Below are positions 35,063 to 43,459 of a DNA stretch of 64,000 bases, in pieces (positions within the stretch are counted from its first letter, which is position 1; each line of letters begins with the position of its first letter). Under the pieces are notes generated by a model. It ran no database searches, was not told the DNA's origin, and saw nothing but the letters and a program-made list of their open reading frames with translations. The DNA is from Phaeacidiphilus oryzae TH49 (lineage in GTDB: Bacteria; Actinomycetota; Actinomycetes; Streptomycetales; Streptomycetaceae), in assembly GCF_000744815.1 (NCBI RefSeq), contig NZ_JQMQ01000005.1, positions 4,472,055 through 4,536,054 of the forward strand, in the 5' to 3' direction. Made by a program: the position numbers and the translations under genes.

Positions 35063-36229
35063 ATGACGGACCGTCAACGGGCCGTCGCCGAATGGACCCT
35101 GGTCGGTTCGGTGACGGCCTTCGGCTGCCTGGGCGTGTGGCTGGAGCTGCACTACACCGCCCGAAGCGTGCCGTGGCCGCCGGGCGCCTACCTGCTGACC
35201 CTGGCCGGGGGAGCGGCGCTGCCGCTTCGCCGCAGCCGGCCCGGCCCGGCGGCGCTGGCCTGCCTCCTCTGCGTCCTCGGCTACCACCTGGCCGGCTATC
35301 CCGGGCTCGCGCCCGCGGTGCTGCTCTTCGTCGCGATCTACGCGCTGCCGGTGTACGGCGGCCCGCGCGGGCTCTGGTACGGACTGGCGGTGGCGGCGGC
35401 GGTCTGGACGGCCCTGTCGCTGCCGCCGCACCCGCTGCCGTGGTACGCGCTGGACGTGTCGATGCCCGCGCTCTGCTACGCGGCCACGGCGGTGGTCGGC
35501 GAGTCCGCCCGTCGGCGCCGGGCCGAGCACGAGGCGCGGGTGCGCGAGGAGGCCGCGGCCGCCGAGGAGCGGCTCGGCCGGCGGCTGGCCGAGGAGCGGC
35601 TGCGGATCGCCCGCGAGCTCCACGACGTGCTGGCGCACACCATCTCGGTGGTGGCCGTGCAGAGCGGGGTGGCCCTGGACGCGCTGGACGGCGGGGACGC
35701 CCCGGCCGCCCGGGAGGCGATGCGGGTGGTGCGCGGCTCGGCGAAGCAGGCGATGCCGGAGCTGCGGGCGGCGCTCGACCTCCTCCGCGGGCGGGCGGGG
35801 GACGCACCGGGGACGCAGCCGCGGCCGCAGCCCGGCCTCGGGCAGCTCCCGGAGCTGGCCGCGCAGGTCCGGGACAGCGGGCTGGCGGTCGAGCTGGCCG
35901 TGGACCGGGGCGCGGCGGAGGCGCCCGCGCTCCTTCAGCTCACCGCGTACCGGCTGGTCCAGGAGGCGCTGACCAACGCGCTCCGGCACGCGCGCTCCGC
36001 CGAGCGGGCGCGGGTCCGGGTGCGCGCGCTGCCGGCCGCGCTGGTCGTGGAGGTGGTGGACGACGGCGCGGGGCCGGACGGCCGCCCCCCGGCGGACGCG
36101 CCGGGGTTCGGTCTCCTCGGGATGCGCGAGCGCGCGGAGGCACTGGGCGGTAGCGTCCAGGCGGGCCCGCGCCCCCACCCGGAGACCGGTTTCCGGGTGA
36201 CCGCCGAACTGCCGTGGGAGCGCCGATGA
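35063..36229 (+). CDS. NarL-type sensor histidine kinase
   Basis: The 388-aa protein has about five N-terminal membrane helices with very short loops (about 12-145), a coiled segment (about 148-180), the HisKA_3 box 'RIARELHDVLAHTISVVAVQSG' with phosphoacceptor H187, and a C-terminal HATPase ('EALTNALRHA', 'VVDDGAGPDG', 'GFGLLGMRERAEALGG'). Membrane-embedded sensing without an extracellular domain is typical of kinases that detect membrane-active drugs through their ABC partner. It overlaps the response regulator by 4 nt (ATGA). Confidence 0.93.
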   Translation: MTDRQRAVAEWTLVGSVTAFGCLGVWLELHYTARSVPWPPGAYLLTLAGGAALPLRRSRPGPAALACLLCVLGYHLAGYPGLAPAVLLFVAIYALPVYGGPRGLWYGLAVAAAVWTALSLPPHPLPWYALDVSMPALCYAATAVVGESARRRRAEHEARVREEAAAAEERLGRRLAEERLRIARELHDVLAHTISVVAVQSGVALDALDGGDAPAAREAMRVVRGSAKQAMPELRAALDLLRGRAGDAPGTQPRPQPGLGQLPELAAQVRDSGLAVELAVDRGAAEAPALLQLTAYRLVQEALTNALRHARSAERARVRVRALPAALVVEVVDDGAGPDGRPPADAPGFGLLGMRERAEALGGSVQAGPRPHPETGFRVTAELPWERR

Positions 36230-36885
36230 TCCGGGTACTGCTCGCCGACGACCAGGCGCTGGTCCGGGCGGGATTCCGGGCGCTGCTCGAGCGCGCCGAG
36301 GACGTCGAGGTGGTGGGCGAGGCCTCGGACGGCCGGGAGGCGGTCGAGGCGGTCCGCCGGCTGCGGCCGGACGTGGTGCTGATGGACGTCCGGATGCCGG
36401 TCCTGGACGGCATCGAGGCGACGGCCCGGATCGTGGCCGACCCCGCGCTGGCCGGGACCCGGGTGCTGGTGATCACCACCTACGAGCTGGACGAGTACGT
36501 CCACCGGGCGCTGCACGCCGGAGCCTCCGGTTTCCTCCTCAAGGACCTGGAGCCGGACGAGCTGCGGCGGGCGGTGCGGGTGGTCGCGGCGGGGGAGGCG
36601 CTGCTGGCGCCGAGGGTGACCCGCCGGCTGATCGCGGAGTACACCCGGCGGGGCGGCGGCGCCGCGGCCGGCGCGGGGGCGCGGCCGGGCCTGGACTCCC
36701 TCACCGAGCGCGAACGCGAGGTCCTCGTCCTGGTGGCCCGCGGCCTCAGCAACGACGAGATCGCGACGCGCCTCTTCATCAGCCCTGCCACCGCGAAGAC
36801 CCACGTCTCCCACACGATGACCAAGCTCTCCGCCCGGGACCGGGCCCAACTGGTCGTCTTCGCCTACGAGTCCGACCTGGTCTGA
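36226..36885 (+). CDS. NarL/LuxR-type response regulator
   Basis: The 219-aa regulator has a receiver domain (acidic pair at residues 8-9, phospho-acceptor D54 in 'VVLMDVRMP', Lys in 'LKDLEPD') and a C-terminal LuxR HTH ('LTEREREVLVLVARGLSNDEIATRLFISPATAKTHV'). It is coupled to the upstream kinase and probably controls the ABC exporter genes. The stop is followed by three tandem copies of GAGCCCG and then a strong hairpin. Confidence 0.95.
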   Translation: MIRVLLADDQALVRAGFRALLERAEDVEVVGEASDGREAVEAVRRLRPDVVLMDVRMPVLDGIEATARIVADPALAGTRVLVITTYELDEYVHRALHAGASGFLLKDLEPDELRRAVRVVAAGEALLAPRVTRRLIAEYTRRGGGAAAGAGARPGLDSLTEREREVLVLVARGLSNDEIATRLFISPATAKTHVSHTMTKLSARDRAQLVVFAYESDLV

Positions 36886-36904
36886 GCCCGGAGCCCGGAG
36901 CCCG
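36884..36904 (+). repeat. Triple GAGCCCG at the response-regulator stop
   Basis: Three exact 7-bp copies begin within the TGA stop codon (36883-36885). Confidence 0.8.
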
Positions 36905-36907
36905 GCC

Positions 36908-36947
36908 GCGGTACCCGCGCGGGGCCTCGGCCCTCTGCGGGTACCGC
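36908..36947. terminator. Bidirectional hairpin between response regulator and sigma factor
   Basis: GCGGTACCCGC (36908-36918) pairs perfectly with GCGGGTACCGC (36937-36947) in the 69-bp gap between convergent genes. Confidence 0.7.
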
Positions 36948-36954
36948 GCGGGCC

Positions 36955-37881
36955 TCAGCCCTCGTCGGACAGCAGCCCCGCGCGCAGCCGGGCCAGGGTG
37001 CGGGCGAGGATGCGGGAGACGTGCATCTGGGAGATCCCCAGCTCCTCGCCGATCTGACTCTGGGTCAGGCCGCCGACGAAGCGGAGCGAGAGGATCCGCC
37101 GCGAGCGCTCGGGCAGCTGCGCGATCAGCGGCTTGAGGGACTCCAGGTTCTCGATCCCCTCCAGCCCCTCGTCCTCCACGCCGATCCGGTCGGCCAGCGA
37201 GGACTCGACGTCGTCCTCCTCGGTGCCGGCGGCGTCCAGCGAGCTGGCGGTGTACGCGTTGCTCGCCGCCATCCCCTCGACCACCTCCTGCTCCTCAAGG
37301 CCCAGGTGGGCGGCCAGCTCGGCGACCGTCGGCGAGCGGTCCAGCTGCTGCTGCAGCCGGTCGGTCGCCTTGGCCAGGTCGAGCCGGAGCTCCTGCAGCC
37401 GGCGCGGTACCCGCACCGCCCAGCTGGTGTCCCGGAAGAAGCGCTTGATCTCGCCGACGATGGTCGGCATGGCGAAGGTCGGGAACTCGACCTCGCGATC
37501 GGGTTCGAAACGGTCGATGGCCTTGATCAGGCCGATCGTGCCGACCTGGATGATGTCTTCCATCGGCTCGCTGCGCGACCGGAACCTGGCCGCGGCGAAC
37601 TTCACCAGCGCCAGGTTCAGCTCGATGAGCGTGTTGCGGACGTAGGCGTATTCGTGGGTGCCCTCGTCCAGCGTGGTGAGTCGGGCGAACAGCGTCTTGG
37701 ACAGCGCTCGCGAGTCGAGGGGGTCGACGCTCTCCGCCGGAGGGATCTCGGGCAGGTCGTCGAGGGTCGCAGGCCGGAGCGGGTCACCGAGGTCGACGGC
37801 GGTGGGGCCGCTGAAACCGGTCGCTGGGTCGCCCTTCGACGGCGCCGGCTGGCCGGTCGTGACGTCGAGCTGGGCAGCCAT
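36955..37881 (-). CDS. SigB/SigF-family RNA polymerase sigma factor
   Basis: The 308-aa sigma factor has region 2 ('EDIIQVGTIGLIKAIDRFEPDREVEFPTFAMPTIVGEIKRFFRD'), region 3 ('RVPRRLQELRLDLAKATDRL') and region 4 ('SQIGEELGISQMHVSRILARTLARLR'), as in the general-stress/sporulation SigB-SigF-SigG group of actinomycetes. A disordered N-terminal extension of about 70 residues is present. I chose the ATG at 37881 because GGGAGG lies 6 nt upstream; a TTG at 37923 lacks a site. A sigma-B-like promoter lies about 85 bp upstream, suggesting autoregulation. Divergent STAS and HATPase genes are probably its regulators. Confidence 0.93.
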   Translation of the reverse strand: MAAQLDVTTGQPAPSKGDPATGFSGPTAVDLGDPLRPATLDDLPEIPPAESVDPLDSRALSKTLFARLTTLDEGTHEYAYVRNTLIELNLALVKFAAARFRSRSEPMEDIIQVGTIGLIKAIDRFEPDREVEFPTFAMPTIVGEIKRFFRDTSWAVRVPRRLQELRLDLAKATDRLQQQLDRSPTVAELAAHLGLEEQEVVEGMAASNAYTASSLDAAGTEEDDVESSLADRIGVEDEGLEGIENLESLKPLIAQLPERSRRILSLRFVGGLTQSQIGEELGISQMHVSRILARTLARLRAGLLSDEG

Positions 37882-37965
37882 GTTCTTCCTCCCTCGGTTT
37901 GCGGTGACTTGAACGGCTTCCAAGGCACCGGCCGTGATGATGTACGGACGTGGCTCCTTTCCTGC

Positions 37966-37990
37966 CTACCCTTTTTGGGGAGCGGGATGC
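37966..37990 (-). promoter_or_regulatory. SigB-type promoter of the sigma factor gene
   Basis: Reading the minus strand, GCAT is followed after 15 nt by GGGTAG, which fits the streptomycete SigB consensus as I recall it (GNNT, 14-16 nt, GGGTA with C or T). Its position, 85-109 bp before the sigma ATG, suggests autoregulation. Confidence 0.5.
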
Positions 37991-38127
37991 AAACCCGCCA
38001 TCGAACGGAACGTGACGGACAGTTGGGGCGCTATGTCCGATATTTCGGAATTTCATCGCTTTCGATTTTGACGCTGAGCGCATAGGCTCCAGGGAGAAAA
38101 CGTCCGGTCATCGTCGGGAGGTCAAGA

Positions 38128-38523
38128 GTGGACCAGGGGCTCGCCGGGATGCCGGGCCGCAAGGGCACCGAGCCGCGTCTCACGGTCGCCTCCGAGCGGG
38201 CCGAGGGCGCTGTCGTGGTGGCTCCGATCGGCGAACTGGACCAGGACACGGCGGATCTGCTGCGTGCCGAACTCGATCGCGCGCTGTCCGTCGAAGGGGT
38301 CAGAGTGGTCGTCGACTGCGGCGGACTCCTCTTCTGCGATTCGACCGGACTCAACGTCCTCCTCTCCGCCCGGCTGCGCGCCGAGGAGCAGGGCCGGCGG
38401 GTGCATCTCGCCGCGCTCCGCCCGATGGTGGCCCGGGTGATGGAGATCACGGGAGCCCGGGCGGTCTTCGTGGTCCACGACACCCTCGCGGAAGCCGTCG
38501 CGCCCGACGCCGAGACCGGCTGA
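38128..38523 (+). CDS. STAS-domain anti-anti-sigma factor
   Basis: The 131-aa protein has the STAS fold: 'AVVVAPIGELDQDTADLLRAEL' and 'VVVDCGGLLFCDSTGLNVLLSA', with the phosphorylatable Ser at about S72 in CDSTGL. Unphosphorylated, it would bind the anti-sigma kinase and free the sigma factor. GGGAGG lies 6 nt before the GTG start. It is transcribed divergently from the SigB-like gene and precedes an HATPase gene, completing a partner-switch module. Confidence 0.93.
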   Translation: MDQGLAGMPGRKGTEPRLTVASERAEGAVVVAPIGELDQDTADLLRAELDRALSVEGVRVVVDCGGLLFCDSTGLNVLLSARLRAEEQGRRVHLAALRPMVARVMEITGARAVFVVHDTLAEAVAPDAETG

Positions 38524-38632
38524 CCGGTCGCCGGACCGGATGTCGGCAGGCGATTCCGCGATGGGAGTATTGGGCGGGCGATCGGTGGGCAGGGATCGTC
38601 CTGATCGACCTGCGGCTGGGGGTGAATGCGCG

Positions 38633-39091
38633 TTGAACACCATCCGACCGCGGGGTACGCGTCCGGGCGTCCCCGCAGGCGGACAGGTCCGCCGTCTCGC
38701 GCTCAGCGGGACGCGCGGTGTGGTGGCGCGGTGCCGGGACTTCACCCGGGGCGCGCTGTTGGACTGGGGCTGGATCCCGGCCGCCGACCAGGAGCGCCTG
38801 GCCGTGGCCGAGGACGTGCTGCTGCTGGTGTCCGAGCTGGTCACCAACGCCTGCCTGCACGCCGGCGGCCCGCGTGAGCTGCGGCTGCGCTGGGCCGGGG
38901 AGCGGCTCCGGATCGAGGTGGCGGACGCCGCGAGCGCATTGCCGGAGGCTCGCAGTCCGCATGTCGGCAGCCGGCCCGGTGGGCACGGCCTGCACATCGT
39001 CGCCCGGCTCGGCCGGGGATGGGGAGTGGACCAGCAGGCGGACGGAAAGACCGTCTGGGTCGAGGTCGCGCTGCCGGGCGCCTCCGCCTGA
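38633..39091 (+). CDS. Anti-sigma-type HATPase (RsbW/SpoIIAB-like serine kinase)
   Basis: The 152-aa protein has a GHKL ATP-binding fold: the N box 'DVLLLVSELVTNACLHAGG', the degenerate G1 'IEVADAASALP' and the G2 'RPGGHGLHIVARL'. Proteins of this type phosphorylate a STAS partner and bind a sigma factor. The canonical DxGxG is degenerate, which is common in streptomycete members. The start is taken as the TTG at 38633, after a GGGGGTGA tract; longer starts have no homology. It lies 110 bp after the STAS gene. Confidence 0.85.
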   Translation: MNTIRPRGTRPGVPAGGQVRRLALSGTRGVVARCRDFTRGALLDWGWIPAADQERLAVAEDVLLLVSELVTNACLHAGGPRELRLRWAGERLRIEVADAASALPEARSPHVGSRPGGHGLHIVARLGRGWGVDQQADGKTVWVEVALPGASA

Positions 39092-39330
39092 GCGAGCCGC
39101 CTCGGGGCGGGGCGGCCCGGCGGGCCGACCCGCGGCGCGGGCCCTGCGCGGCGTTGTCCGTCCGCGGTCCCGTCCGTCCGCGACGCCTTCCCTCTGTGGT
39201 GCCGTCCGTCCGTGGGGCGAGGACCGTCCGGATGGCGGACCGTATGTGCGCAGGCTGCGGCAGCCGCGGGGAGAGATGGCAAACCTTTCGGCGGCCGCTG
39301 ATCCCGCGCGCTGCCCCCGGGCTGAATCTG

Positions 39331-39340
39331 ACTGATCAGT
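39331..39340. promoter_or_regulatory. Perfect palindrome ACTGATCAGT
   Basis: A 10-bp perfect palindrome with A/T-richer flanks, 112 bp before the LPQTG gene. Candidate regulatory site. Confidence 0.35.
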
Positions 39341-39415
39341 AAGCTGCGCCCGACCAGTCCTTCCACAACTGTTCCCCCTTGGCGCGGCTTGGCGTATCTT
39401 CCTCGGTCTGAACAC

Positions 39416-39434
39416 ATCTGACGAACCATCAGAT
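39416..39434 (+). promoter_or_regulatory. Inverted repeat just upstream of the LPQTG ribosome-binding site
   Basis: ATCTGA and TCAGAT form a perfect 6-bp dyad around a 7-nt spacer. The dyad overlaps the transcription or translation start region and could be an operator or an mRNA hairpin. Confidence 0.4.
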
Positions 39435-39451
39435 TGAGGAGGGCGATCCCT

Positions 39452-40219
39452 ATGGCCGCGCGAACCCGACTTGCCGCGGTGCTCGCCGCGACCGCTGCTG
39501 CCCTGGTCGGCGTGCCCATGGCGTCCGCACACGCGGCGTCCACCGTGCCGGTGAACTACCAGTGCAAGACGCCCATCGGAAACAAGTCGGCGGTCTCCGA
39601 CATCTCCATCACCGACACCAAGTCCGGCTCCTCGTACAAGCTGACGATGTCCTTCGCCAAGGGCGTCTCGTCCAGTCCGATCGAGCTGGGCCCGGGGGCC
39701 ATGCACCCCAGTGCCGTGATCGAGGTCGGCGGGGCGGACAGCGGCACGGTCAAGGTCTCCGGTCCGCCCAACTCGGCGGCGATACCCGCGAACACCCCGA
39801 TCAAGATCAACGATCTGTCGGGGACCTACGCCCCCCACCACAACGGCCAGGTGACGTTCACCCCCGGCGTGCTCACCATCAGCGCCCTGGGGACCACCAC
39901 CACCTGCACGCCCGCCACCAAGCCACAGCCGGCACTGACCCTGGACGTCACCGGGGCGACCGCGGGCGGCGGTGGCGGCGGCAGCACCGGCGGCAGCGGC
40001 GGCGGGACCGGCGGGGCCGGCAGCGGCGGCGGCAGCGGCTCGGGCGCGGGTGCCGGCTCGGGAACCTCCACGGGCTCCGGCGGCACCGCCTCCGGCACCC
40101 TGCCGCAGACCGGCCCCTCCGACAACGCGGTGGCCTTCGGGCTCCTCGGCGGCACCGTGCTGCTGGTCGGTGTGGGCGGCGGGCTGGTGCTCAACCGCCG
40201 CCGCTCCACCCGGAGCTGA
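39452..40219 (+). CDS. Sortase-anchored (LPQTG) surface protein
   Basis: The 255-aa protein has a signal peptide (about 1-30), a beta-rich domain with two Cys (about 32-155; 'VNYQCKTPIGNKSAVSDISITDTKSG' to 'TTTCTPATK'), a Gly/Ser linker (about 170-215), and a C-terminal sorting signal: LPQTG at about 220, a hydrophobic helix, then RRRSTRS. Sortase would cleave between T and G and link it to peptidoglycan. GAGGAGGG lies 8 nt before the ATG. No sortase gene is in the window. It is followed after 3 nt by a membrane protein that is probably co-translated. Confidence 0.88.
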   Translation: MAARTRLAAVLAATAAALVGVPMASAHAASTVPVNYQCKTPIGNKSAVSDISITDTKSGSSYKLTMSFAKGVSSSPIELGPGAMHPSAVIEVGGADSGTVKVSGPPNSAAIPANTPIKINDLSGTYAPHHNGQVTFTPGVLTISALGTTTTCTPATKPQPALTLDVTGATAGGGGGGSTGGSGGGTGGAGSGGGSGSGAGAGSGTSTGSGGTASGTLPQTGPSDNAVAFGLLGGTVLLVGVGGGLVLNRRRSTRS

Positions 40220-40222
40220 CGG

Positions 40223-41844
40223 ATGCCGATGCGTTCCGCCCCCGGCCCCCGGCGGGCGACGGCAGCGGCGGCGCCCGCGGTCTCCGGGCCCCCGCCACCA
40301 TCGCGGCCGCCCGCCCGCCCGGGGCTGCCCGCCCGCCTGGCGCGGTTTGGCCGTCCGGGGCCGTTCGCCCGCCTGGCGCCGCTGCTGCTCGGCTGCCTCC
40401 TGGCGGTCGCGCTGGGGGCGGTCGCCACCCTGGGCGGACAGCTGGCCGGCGCCACTCCCGCCCGCGCCGACACCGCCCCGGCCGTCACCGCCGCCCCGGA
40501 CAGCGCGGACCCGGGCGGCACCACCACCGTCTCCGGCACCGGCTGGCCCGCGCACGCCCTGCTGACCGTGCTCCTCTGCGGACAGGAGGCCCTCGGCGGC
40601 TCCACCGCCTGCGACAACGACCACGGGCGCGCGCCCACCACCGACGCGGGCGGCTCCTTCCACCTCAGGCTGCCGGTCACCAAGCCGCCCAAGCCCTGCC
40701 CCTGCGTGATCCAGGTGACCGAGGTGGCCGGTGCGCAGACCAGTGTCGCCACCCCGATCACCGTGCGGGGGGCGCCCACCGCCGCGCTGCCCGCCGGGCT
40801 GGGCGCGCTGACCCCGCTGAGCGCGGACCTCCAGGGCCGCAGCGGCCTGCTCAACTGGTTCGGCGCGCCGGCCGACCGCAGCCTCACCGTCATCCTCGCC
40901 AACCAGGGCACCCGCCCGGTGAGCAACCCGGTCTTCCGGCTGGGGATCACCCACTCGGTCTTCGCGCCCGACTGGCAGTCCTTCCAGTGGACCGGCACGC
41001 TCGCGCCGGGCGCCAAGCAGGAGATCGACGTACCGGTCAACTTCCCCACCGGGGCGCACGGGCCCTACCAGGTCCAACTCCAGTACCAGCAGCGGACCCT
41101 GACCGAGCAGGACCTCGACCTGCCGCGCTCCTGGGGGATCCCGCTGTTCTGGATCCTGCTGGCGGTGGTCGCCGCGCTGGCCCTCTACCGGATCGGCATC
41201 GCCGTCGTCGACCGGGTACGCCCCCGCCAGGCGCCCCCCACCGCCGAGCCCGCCAAGTCCACCCGACCCACCCACCGCCGCCGCCCCCGCCCCGACCTCC
41301 GCCACCGCCTCGCGTACCGCCTGGCCCCCGACACAGCGCCTCCGGCCGCCGCCGGCCGCACCGCCTCCGGCGAGACCCCCACCCGTCCGTCCCCACCGGC
41401 CGGCGCCTCGCCGCCGGTCCCGCCCCCTCCGTCCCAGCCTCCTACCGGCGCCGCCGCCGCGCCGGCCGCCGCCTCCGATGAGGCGCTCACCCGTCCCTTC
41501 CCGCCGGCCGGCGGCCCGCCGCCGGTCCCGCCCCGTCCACCTCAGCCTCCTGCCGCCGCCGGGCCCCCGCCTCCACCGAGGCCCCCACGCGTCCGTTCCC
41601 GCCGGCCGGCGTCCTGCCGCCGGTGTCATCCCCTCCGCCTCAGCCGCCCGCCGGCACCACCGATGCGCCGCCTGCCGCCGCGCCTCCGGCCGCCGCCGGG
41701 CCTCAGCCTGCCGCCGCTCCCCCCGCCTCCACCGAGGCCCCCACCCGTCCGTTCCCGCCGGAAGGCGGCCCGCCGCAACCCCCCGCCGCCGACGAGGCGC
41801 AGGCGTGGTCGCAGCGGGCCGCTCGGGGGGAGCCCCGCCGCTGA
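40223..41844 (+). CDS. Secreted beta-domain membrane protein with Pro-rich tail (apparent frameshift)
   Basis: The protein has a Pro/Arg N-terminus with a signal or anchor (about 45-80), an Ig-like extracellular domain ('ADPGGTTTVSGTGWPAHALLTVLLCGQ' and a second beta region), one membrane helix (about 310-330) and a long cytoplasmic Pro-rich tail with repeats of the type TRPFPPAG. The initial frame never stops before 43651 and runs antisense into the next gene. The tail repeats continue in another frame to the TGA at 41842. The switch coincides with a C5 run at 41564-41568, where C6 would restore the frame. It is probably a sequencing error, or a real frameshift. Confidence 0.75.
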
Positions 41845-41879
41845 CGGCGGGCGGGCGGCCGGGTGGCCGGAACGGCGAA

Positions 41880-41909
41880 GGCGCCGCCCCCCGCGCGGGG
41901 AGCGGCGCC
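41880..41909. terminator. Strong bidirectional hairpin terminator
   Basis: GGCGCCGC (41880-41887) pairs with GCGGCGCC (41902-41909), and an inner CCCC/GGGG extends the stem. It separates convergent genes. Confidence 0.75.
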
Positions 41910-41941
41910 GTGCTCGTCGTCGAGCGGTCGGGGGACGGCTG

Positions 41942-43459
41942 CTAGTGGACGTCGCCCATGTTCTTGGACACCGAGCGGCGGAACATCCAGACCGCGACGC
42001 CGGCCAGCGCGCAGACCGCGCCCTGGATCGCGAACGAGGTCTGGCTGAGGAACGAGTCGCCCAGCGACTGCTGCAGCACCGCCGCCACGCAGTCGCCCGC
42101 CGTCACCGCGAGGAACCACAGGCCCATCATCTGCGAGGCGTACTTCTGCGGCGCCATCTTGGTGGTCACCGACAGGCCGACGGGGGAGAGGCAGAGCTCC
42201 GCCACCGTCTGGACCAGGTAGACGATGGTCAGCCACAGCGGGGTGACCTTCTCGCCGCCCGAGGCCGCGGCCTGCGCCATCATCATGATGCCGAACGAGA
42301 TGCCGATGCCGAGCAGGCCCATCGAGAACTTCACCAGCGTGCTGGGGTTCTTCTGGCGCTTCGCCAGCCACACCCACAGCCAGGCGATGACCGGCCCGAG
42401 CGCCATGATGAACAGCGGGTTCTCGGACTGGAACCAGGACGACGGGAAGTCGAAGCCGAGCAGCGAGTTCGCGGTGTTGTTCGTCGCGAACAGGTTCAGC
42501 GTCGAGCCCGACTGGTCGTAGATCATCCAGAACAGCGCGGCCGCGACGAACAGCCAGATGTATCCGCTGACCTTCTTCTTCTCGTCGGTGGACAGCTCCT
42601 TGTCCCGGCGGATCCGCAGGAAGCACAGGATCGGGATGGCCAGGCCGGCCACGGTCAGCGACCAGATGATCCAGTTCGAGCTCAGGTGCCCGGTGACGGC
42701 GACGATGCCGTAGAAGACGACGGCGAGGGCGGCCCAGAACGCGGACTTCTTCGCCATCGAGGCCTTCTCCGCGGCCCCCATCGGCGCGGTGACCCGGCTG
42801 CTCTCCTGCGACAGGTGCTTGCCGCCGAGGAGGTACTGGATCAGGCCGAGCGCCATGCCGACACCGGCCAGCGCGAAGCCGAAGTGCCAGTTGACGTTCT
42901 GTCCGACGGTGCCGATGACCAGCGGCGCGGCGAAGGCACCCAGGTTGATGCCCATGTAGAAGATGGTGAAGCCGCCGTCCCGGCGCGGGTCGTTCCGGTC
43001 CGGGTAGAGGTGGCCGACCATCGTCGAGATGTTGGCCTTCAGCAGGCCGGAGCCGACGGCGATGAAGCCGAGGCCGATGAAGAAGGAGAACTCCACCGGC
43101 AGGGCCAGCAGGAAGTGGCCGATCATGATGACGGCCGCGGCGATCCCCACGGTCTTGCGCGGGCCCCAGAAGCGGTCCGAGAGCCAACCGCCGGGCAGCG
43201 CCAGCAGGTAGACCATCGCGTTGTAGATCGAGTAGATCGCGGCGCCGGTCGCGGCACTGAAGCCGAGACCGCCCTGGGAGGCCGGGGCCACCAGGTAGAG
43301 CACCAGCAGGGCGCGCATGCCGTAGAAGCTGAAGCGCTCCCACATCTCGGTGGCGAAGAGCGTGGCGAGGCCGCGCGGGTGACCGAAGAAGGTCCTGCCA
43401 CTGGGCGCCGGACTCTGGGCGGCGGCCGCCTGGGCGGCCTCCGTCTGGATGGGCGGCAT
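41942..43459 (-). CDS. POT/PTR-family proton-dependent oligopeptide transporter 1
   Basis: The 505-aa protein has about 14 helices and takes up di- and tripeptides with protons. 'FFGHPRGLATLFATEMWERFSFYGMRALLVLYL' contains the ExxERFxYY-type proton-coupling motif (here EMWERFSFYG). 'GGWLSDRFWGPRKTVGI' and 'GSGLLKANISTMVG' are further family marks. The ATG at 43459 follows AAAAAGGA; a longer frame lacks homology. It is a close paralogue of the gene at 44003. Confidence 0.95.
   Translation of the reverse strand: MPPIQTEAAQAAAAQSPAPSGRTFFGHPRGLATLFATEMWERFSFYGMRALLVLYLVAPASQGGLGFSAATGAAIYSIYNAMVYLLALPGGWLSDRFWGPRKTVGIAAAVIMIGHFLLALPVEFSFFIGLGFIAVGSGLLKANISTMVGHLYPDRNDPRRDGGFTIFYMGINLGAFAAPLVIGTVGQNVNWHFGFALAGVGMALGLIQYLLGGKHLSQESSRVTAPMGAAEKASMAKKSAFWAALAVVFYGIVAVTGHLSSNWIIWSLTVAGLAIPILCFLRIRRDKELSTDEKKKVSGYIWLFVAAALFWMIYDQSGSTLNLFATNNTANSLLGFDFPSSWFQSENPLFIMALGPVIAWLWVWLAKRQKNPSTLVKFSMGLLGIGISFGIMMMAQAAASGGEKVTPLWLTIVYLVQTVAELCLSPVGLSVTTKMAPQKYASQMMGLWFLAVTAGDCVAAVLQQSLGDSFLSQTSFAIQGAVCALAGVAVWMFRRSVSKNMGDVH

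Larger units (their letters stand above)
39092..39451. other. Intergenic region before the LPQTG gene
   Basis: No coding sequence is supported in this 360-bp stretch. It carries three copies of GTCCGTCCG (around 39155, 39170 and 39207), a perfect 10-bp palindrome and a dyad just before the ribosome-binding site. Confidence 0.6.

Noticed and set aside
37882-37923. TTG start at 37923 for the sigma factor
   Set aside because: No ribosome-binding site; the ATG at 37881 has GGGAGG at the ideal distance.
38447-41629. Long reverse frame of about 1060 residues
   Set aside because: Gly/Arg-rich shadow of the STAS, HATPase, LPQTG and partner genes; no domain is recognisable.
40223-41844. Programmed ribosomal frameshift in the Pro-rich tail
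   Set aside because: There is no slippery heptamer with a downstream structure, and unshifted product would run far antisense. A homopolymer length error or mutation is simpler.
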